Of a DNA stretch of 10,924 bases, positions 7,353 to 10,924 are shown in pieces. This stretch comes from an uncultured Prevotella sp. (lineage in GTDB: Bacteria; Bacteroidota; Bacteroidia; Bacteroidales; Bacteroidaceae). A program made the position numbers and the translations under genes. The notes under the pieces are model-generated. The model ran no database searches, was not told the origin of the DNA, and saw nothing but the letters and a program-made list of their open reading frames with translations. Position 1 is the stretch's first letter; each line of letters starts with the position of its first letter. Location of the stretch: contig CAKQFF010000054.1 of assembly GCA_934230685.1 (NCBI GenBank), forward strand, positions 1 through 10,924. Direction: 5' to 3'.

Positions 7353-7383
7353 CAAAGTTACAAAGAAAGTTTATGTGTACAAA
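7353..7383 (-). promoter_or_regulatory. Bacteroidetes consensus promoter of the DUF3810-umuD-umuC operon
   Basis: On the minus strand a TTTG -33 element (plus coordinates 7380-7383) is followed by exactly 19 bases and then TAACTTTG (7353-7360), a full match to the sigma-ABfr consensus TTTG-N19-21-TAnnTTTG. The start codon lies about 20 bases downstream of the -7 box, so the leader is very short. The -33 element sits inside the T tract of the upstream terminator. I see no LexA-type operator or other palindrome over the promoter. Confidence 0.75.
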
Positions 7384-7446
7384 AAAGTATATCGTCTTTC
7401 TTGTTCGTTCAACCAAGGCTGAATGAACAATAAAGACGATATACTT
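7381..7446 (-). terminator. Long-stem intrinsic terminator after the secreted-protein gene
   Basis: Bases 7385-7411 pair with 7420-7446. The outer 15 bp are perfect (AAGTATATCGTCTTT against AAAGACGATATACTT), followed after one mismatch by 11 more pairs with one imperfect position, and an 8-base loop (7412-7419). On the minus strand the stem is followed by a T run (complement of the A run 7381-7386), the form of a Rho-independent terminator for transcription coming from 7522-9098. The stem is unusually long and A/T-rich on the outside. Confidence 0.8.
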
Positions 7447-7467
7447 GATAGTTTTAAACGTATTACC

Positions 7468-7495
7468 CAACCGTTCAGCCTTGGCTGGACGGTTG
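7468..7495. repeat. Second hairpin, 13-bp stem with 2-base loop
   Basis: Bases 7468-7480 (CAACCGTTCAGCC) pair with 7483-7495 (GGCTGGACGGTTG), with one T-G position. There is no T run on either side, so it is not itself a terminator. Its inner part, TTCAGCCTTGG at 7474-7484, is also fully complementary to CCAAGGCTGAA at 7413-7423 in the loop and stem of the adjacent terminator, so the two structures could compete. Confidence 0.8.
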
Positions 7496-7521
7496 AGTGA
7501 ATAGGTATATGCCGATTAATA

Positions 7522-9098
7522 TCATTTGCAAATCATTTTCTTTGTCTTTATAGTGCCGTCGGCATATTTAATAGTCTTCAAATATACCCCATGTTTCGGA
7601 TGTGCTACGCTACGGCCGCTAAGGTCGGTGAAAGTAACGGCTGCTACCTTCTGCTCAGCATCTGTCAGTTTGCTGTCTATGCCTGTGGTGTGTGTATTCA
7701 CATTATACGTTACGCGGCCTGAGTGGCATTCTGTGTCTCCATCCTTATAGAAGGCATCAACACCAATGGTGTCAAATCCCGTATGATGGAAGAACAACGT
7801 GCGAGTGTCTCCAAACTTAAAGAAGTCCCATCTATCTACGAAGTTGTATGGTACGTCAGTCATATCTTCTGTGAGCATGACATACTCATCTGGAGTATAT
7901 GTGAACAGTTCGTCATCATAGTAAATGTTATAATACAGCTTCTTTGGATCAAGTATTGTTCCGTCGGCAGCATTTACCGGGAGTTTAATATCATAGCTAC
8001 CTTCTCCTATTTGGTCTATATAATCTGTATAGCTAATGAATTGAGGAAGAGCAGGGGCTTTGGCTTCATTCTTCCATGCTTTCACTAATGGCTTGTTATA
8101 GTTGTAAGCCGCTTTTACTATGTTCCTACCACCGTTCACAAGAATTGTTCTGTCTGCCTTGAGTGTCTTGGCATTGGCATCTTGCCCTTAGCCCAGGCAT
8201 CAGGCATAGAGTCGTCGATATTGCCTAAATATATATTGTCGCCGTCAATGGCAACTTTGATGATTTTCACATCATCATATCCATTGGCATTGTAATTTAT
8301 GCTGTATGTGTCAACAGTAGCGTTTGCTGAGGGTGTGACTGTTTCTGCCGTTTCCTTGGTGAGCATGGTACTCAGTTCGGCATATCCAGTCCATTGACCG
8401 TCTGCATTGCCCAGTCCTATGTAGATGCCTTTGTCTTCGTTGTCTACCAAAATCAGCGAGTCGTTGCGAAGTACATATTTTATTGTCTGTGTCTCTTCGT
8501 CAGGCAAAAGGGTTTGTGACTTACTTCCATTGTTGTCAATTTCCCCCATCTTCATACGCCATGCGTAATAATAGTCGATCTTATCCGTAGGATTACCGTC
8601 AGCATCCAATTCATTCTCTGAATAGTAGGTCTGTGGCAGCGTAACGTTGATAGTGTCGCCTTCGCCGCGCGTACCCTTAATCCATGAATTTCCAGATATG
8701 GATGATATGACATCCTTTATGTAGACATCACCATTGTCGGCTATTACATATTGGCTCAATGCTCCGTCTTTTTTTGCTTCGCATATGAATCCCCAATAAT
8801 AATAGTAGTTATGAGAAAACCTATACAAATTCTTATACAGTACTCCTTCTGGCTGCTCGGTTATAAATGGTAATCCATCAGTTGACGACCGCTTTATGCT
8901 TCGCAATGTTGTTCCGTTGGCTTGAGTGAATGCTGTGGGTACAAGATTCTCTCGCTGCAATCCCGACGCTTCTTCGTTGTACAATGTCTTTAGAGTTTTG
9001 TTGTCCAAATTTGGCGCATTGTTTAGCCTTGCTAATGACTGTGCATTTGAGCCCAAGGCCAACAATGCAGAAGCAAATGTAAAAATCAGTTTCCTCAT
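7522..9098 (-). pseudogene. Secreted Prevotella-type protein, broken by frameshift and probable internal deletion
   Basis: The 5' frame (9098 to 8136, 320 residues) begins with a signal peptide (MRKLIFTFASALLALGSNA) and contains ITEQPEG near residue 80 and MPDAWAKGK near the end, both familiar from large secreted proteins of unknown function in Prevotella. It then runs into 13 unrelated residues and a stop. A second frame continues from about 8181 as DANAKTLKADRTILVNGG and runs to 7522. This part holds LFTYTPDEYVMLTEDMTDVPYNF and ends DLSGRSVAHPKHGVYLKTIKY, like the C-terminal tails of many exported Bacteroidetes proteins. From memory of the family, the two parts belong together, but roughly 40 residues normally between the KGK and DAN positions appear missing. 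The gene is therefore likely inactive, although each half is well preserved. It is followed by a strong terminator. Confidence 0.75.
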
Positions 9099-9244
9099 AA
9101 TCTTTTTACCTTTAAGTTAGACATCTATATATTATGCTTATAATAAAGCAATCTGTGTTGTCATGAATAACGAGAGACAGAATTTTATATGTATAAACTT
9201 TACATAAAGTTAGATACGTCTTCTTGTCTGTGTTATTACGTCAG

Positions 9245-9252
9245 CAAAATTA
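9245..9252 (-). promoter_or_regulatory. Possible -7 box for the secreted-protein gene
   Basis: On the minus strand this reads TAATTTTG followed by C, matching TAnnTTTG. It would give a leader of roughly 140 bases before the start codon at 9098. No TTTG element is seen 19-21 bases upstream, so the call is weak. Confidence 0.3.
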
Positions 9253-9479
9253 GTGTTTTCTTTTTATTTGTGATGGTAGATAAAGGTCTTTTTGATCGAT
9301 GTGATGCTATTATGACTAATAAGTGCCGTTTCGTGAACAAATAGTATTGTGGCAAGAAGGTTGCACTTCTCATTGAAGCCAAATCCTTTGCCTGGTGAAG
9401 TCGATTACTACTTTCTACTTTTAAGAGGAAGGATGACAATTAATTGTATGTAGAATGCTGTTTTCTCGATATAATGTTA

Positions 9480-9487
9480 TAATTTTG
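9480..9487 (+). promoter_or_regulatory. Probable -7 box for the thioredoxin gene
   Basis: TAATTTTG followed by C matches the Bacteroidetes -7 consensus and lies about 50 bases before the thioredoxin start codon. The -33 position holds only a weak TGTTTT. The leader that would follow is very A-rich, typical of translation initiation regions in this phylum. Confidence 0.5.
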
Positions 9488-9535
9488 CAGAAGACAAACA
9501 AAATCACAAATAAAAATAAAACAAAGCAGATATTT

Positions 9536-10027
9536 ATGAAACGTATTTTTTATATCATGTTTGCCATGACAACTGTGCTTTCGGCTTGCTCAAGCAACAA
9601 TAGGAATGCAGAAAAACAGGTGGAGCAAGTGGCTGAGGAACAAAGTCAGACGAACAACGACAAGAAAACAGGCACTGTGGGCTATCTATCTACAGCAGAA
9701 TTCCGCAACAAGATAATGGACTATGTGGAGTATCCTGATGAGTGGGTGTATAAAGGCTCGCGTCCTGCCGTCATCGACTTCTATACCACATGGTGCGGAC
9801 CATGCAAGATGATGTCGCCCATTGTGGAGGAAATGGCTAAGACTTATGCTGGAAAGGTGGATTTCTATAAGGCGGACATCGACAAGGAGCAGGAGCTTGC
9901 TCAGGCATTTGGCATTCAGAGCATTCCAACATTCCTTTTCATTCCGGCAAAAGGAAAGCCTTCTGCACAGATGGGAGCTATGCAGAAGGCTGACTTTGAG
10001 GAATTGGTGAAGACGGTGCTAAAATAA
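9536..10027 (+). CDS. Lipoprotein thioredoxin-fold protein (CGPC)
   Basis: A 163-residue thiol-disulfide oxidoreductase predicted to sit in the periplasm, anchored by lipid. Residues 1-18 form a lipoprotein signal with lipobox LSAC (Cys18). A polar E/Q/N-rich linker of about 25 residues follows, and from about residue 50 a thioredoxin domain. The active site is WCGPC (Cys87, Cys90) and the cis-proline is Pro131 in SIPTF. The CGPC dipeptide matches true thioredoxins, so a reductase role towards envelope protein disulfides is plausible, but the electron donor is not encoded here. I chose ATG 9536 because it starts the signal peptide; the in-frame ATG at 9455 lies before the promoter and would add a charged, A-rich-encoded leader. 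The gene ends ten bases from the convergent transporter stop codon. Confidence 0.92.
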   Translation: MKRIFYIMFAMTTVLSACSSNNRNAEKQVEQVAEEQSQTNNDKKTGTVGYLSTAEFRNKIMDYVEYPDEWVYKGSRPAVIDFYTTWCGPCKMMSPIVEEMAKTYAGKVDFYKADIDKEQELAQAFGIQSIPTFLFIPAKGKPSAQMGAMQKADFEELVKTVLK

Positions 10028-10037
10028 ACGAATTATT

Positions 10038-10924
10038 CTATTCGTATTTCTTGTGGAACGTAAGCAGACACAACGCTCCTGCCAATGCCATTGGCACTCC
10101 GATGAGAGCAGGATAGTTGTAACCCAGTCCTAATGAGACAGGTATGCTGCCAAGGAATGCTCCGAGGGCGTTGCCAAGATTGAACGCTGCCTGTATGCAG
10201 CAACCGCCGAGCATCTCGCATCCCTCGCTGTGCTTCACTATAAGATATTGTTCGGGTGAACCTATGCCAAACAGACAGGCACAGATGCCAAACATCAATG
10301 CGGCAGATATGTAGCCATTGTCCGAAAGGAAGAATGTGGCCAAGAGGGCGATGGCTGCAATAGACTGCAGATAGAAGGTGAAACGTCCCGGTTGTATGCG
10401 GTCGGCAACAAAAGCACTCAATTGATTGCCAACAACCATACCAAGTCCGGCGAGAATCATAAGCAATGAAATGCTTGCCGCACTGAATCCACCATTGGTC
10501 TGTAAGAGCGGAGATATGTAGCTGAACCAGCATAGAATGCCGCCGTTGCCAAGGAAGGTTGCGGCTATGATAAGCCATGGGGCGGGACTGCGCATGAATC
10601 GGAACTGTAACTTCATGCCGTTGTTGGGCAATGCCTCCACATTGGGCACCCAACGGTAAACCATATACAGGGTGATGAGACCCAGGATGATGGACAGGGC
10701 GAATGGCACTCGCCATGAGATGATATGACTGAGGAAGGTGCCGAGCGGCACACCCATGAGGTTGGCAAATGGCATTCCGGCGCACATCATTGCCACTGCC
10801 TTTGTGCCCTTGCCCTTGTCGGCTATCTTCACAGCCACTATGGCACCCGTGCCGAAGAAAGCTCCATGGGGCAGGCCTTGCACAAAGCGGGCGCAGAGCA
10901 GCAGCCAGTAGCTTGGAGCTATAG
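10038..10924 (-). CDS. MFS transporter, AraJ-like drug/sugar efflux type (partial, N-terminus off window)
   Basis: The last 295 or so residues of a major facilitator superfamily inner-membrane exporter; the frame is open to the right edge and the start is outside. The visible part begins around the fourth membrane helix with ARFVQGLPHGAFFGTGAIVA, then MCAGMPFANLMGVPLGTFLSHIISWRVPF, a signature of the AraJ/YdhP-like efflux subfamily. After a charged central loop (VEALPNNGMKLQF) come six further hydrophobic segments and a short basic tail, HKKYE. About 100 residues, helices 1-3, should be missing. The substrate cannot be inferred; relatives export arabinose, purine ribosides or drugs. It converges on the thioredoxin gene with no visible terminator between them. 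Confidence 0.88.
   Translation of the reverse strand, partial: IAPSYWLLLCARFVQGLPHGAFFGTGAIVAVKIADKGKGTKAVAMMCAGMPFANLMGVPLGTFLSHIISWRVPFALSIILGLITLYMVYRWVPNVEALPNNGMKLQFRFMRSPAPWLIIAATFLGNGGILCWFSYISPLLQTNGGFSAASISLLMILAGLGMVVGNQLSAFVADRIQPGRFTFYLQSIAAIALLATFFLSDNGYISAALMFGICACLFGIGSPEQYLIVKHSEGCEMLGGCCIQAAFNLGNALGAFLGSIPVSLGLGYNYPALIGVPMALAGALCLLTFHKKYE

Larger units (their letters stand above)
9099..9535. other. Divergent intergenic region of 437 bp without a convincing gene
   Basis: The region is A/T-rich and separates the secreted-protein pseudogene (minus) from the thioredoxin gene (plus). It holds one probable -7 box in each direction (9245-9252 minus, 9480-9487 plus) and a small hairpin TATGTA-N7-TACATA at 9188-9206. 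A 67-codon open frame on the minus strand (9236-9439) has no recognisable protein character. The stretch 9260-9440 could hold a small RNA or decayed sequence; nothing specific supports either. Confidence 0.6.

Noticed and set aside
8137..8139. GTG at 8139 as the start of a separate 205-residue gene
   Set aside because: The second frame continues upstream of it with family-like sequence (DANAKTLKADRTIL), and there is no signal peptide or promoter; it is the downstream half of the broken secreted-protein gene.
9236..9439. 67-codon minus-strand open frame in the intergenic region
   Set aside because: It has no recognisable motif, a low-complexity Lys/Leu/Thr-rich composition, and no promoter or start context.
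9455..9535. Upstream ATG 9455 as the thioredoxin start
   Set aside because: It precedes the -7 box at 9480-9487 and would bury the lipoprotein signal peptide internally.

Overview
The window looks like chromosome from a Bacteroidales bacterium, most likely Prevotellaceae (Prevotella/Segatella type). The evidence is the promoters of the form TTTG-N19-TAnnTTTG, the absence of Shine-Dalgarno sequences, a DUF3810 protein, a lipoprotein thioredoxin, and a secreted protein of a kind known from Prevotella, with EQPEG, PDAW and DLxGRxV motifs. No rRNA, tRNA, CRISPR array or complete insertion sequence is visible.

Layout. At the left (109-1831) a GyrI-like effector-binding protein on the minus strand diverges from an AraC-family regulator on the plus strand. 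The regulator reading frame is broken in a run of seven A just inside its DNA-binding domain. The centre (1838-7332) is a minus-strand block, read right to left: a DUF3810 membrane protein with a zinc-protease motif, a UmuD-like self-cleaving peptidase, a UmuC-like Y-family DNA polymerase, a 200-bp repeat-built spacer, and a secreted M1 aminopeptidase. The first two genes overlap by ATGA and umuC follows eight bases after umuD, so these three form a tight operon. Its promoter lies at 7353-7383. Between 7381 and 7495 are two strong hairpins, one a classical terminator for the gene to the right. That gene (7522-9098) encodes a secreted Prevotella-type protein and is interrupted by a frameshift and probably an internal deletion. 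After a 437-bp divergent intergenic region comes a lipoprotein thioredoxin on the plus strand (9536-10027), then a convergent MFS transporter cut by the right edge.

How the genes fit together. The umuDC pair is a translesion DNA synthesis cassette in which RecA-stimulated self-cleavage of UmuD activates UmuC. DUF3810 is co-transcribed with it for reasons that are not obvious. The aminopeptidase and the thioredoxin are cell-envelope or periplasmic functions with no visible link to it. The GyrI-like and AraC pair looks like a split version of the Rob-type arrangement, where both domains are in one protein.

Most unusual features. (1) The whole umuC-to-aminopeptidase spacer is built from heptad repeats, direct repeats, hairpins and a 22-bp perfect inverted repeat that runs into the umuC stop codon. 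(2) The paired hairpins at 7381-7495 can also pair with each other. (3) There are two broken genes. I did not find a clearly new defence or mobile system.
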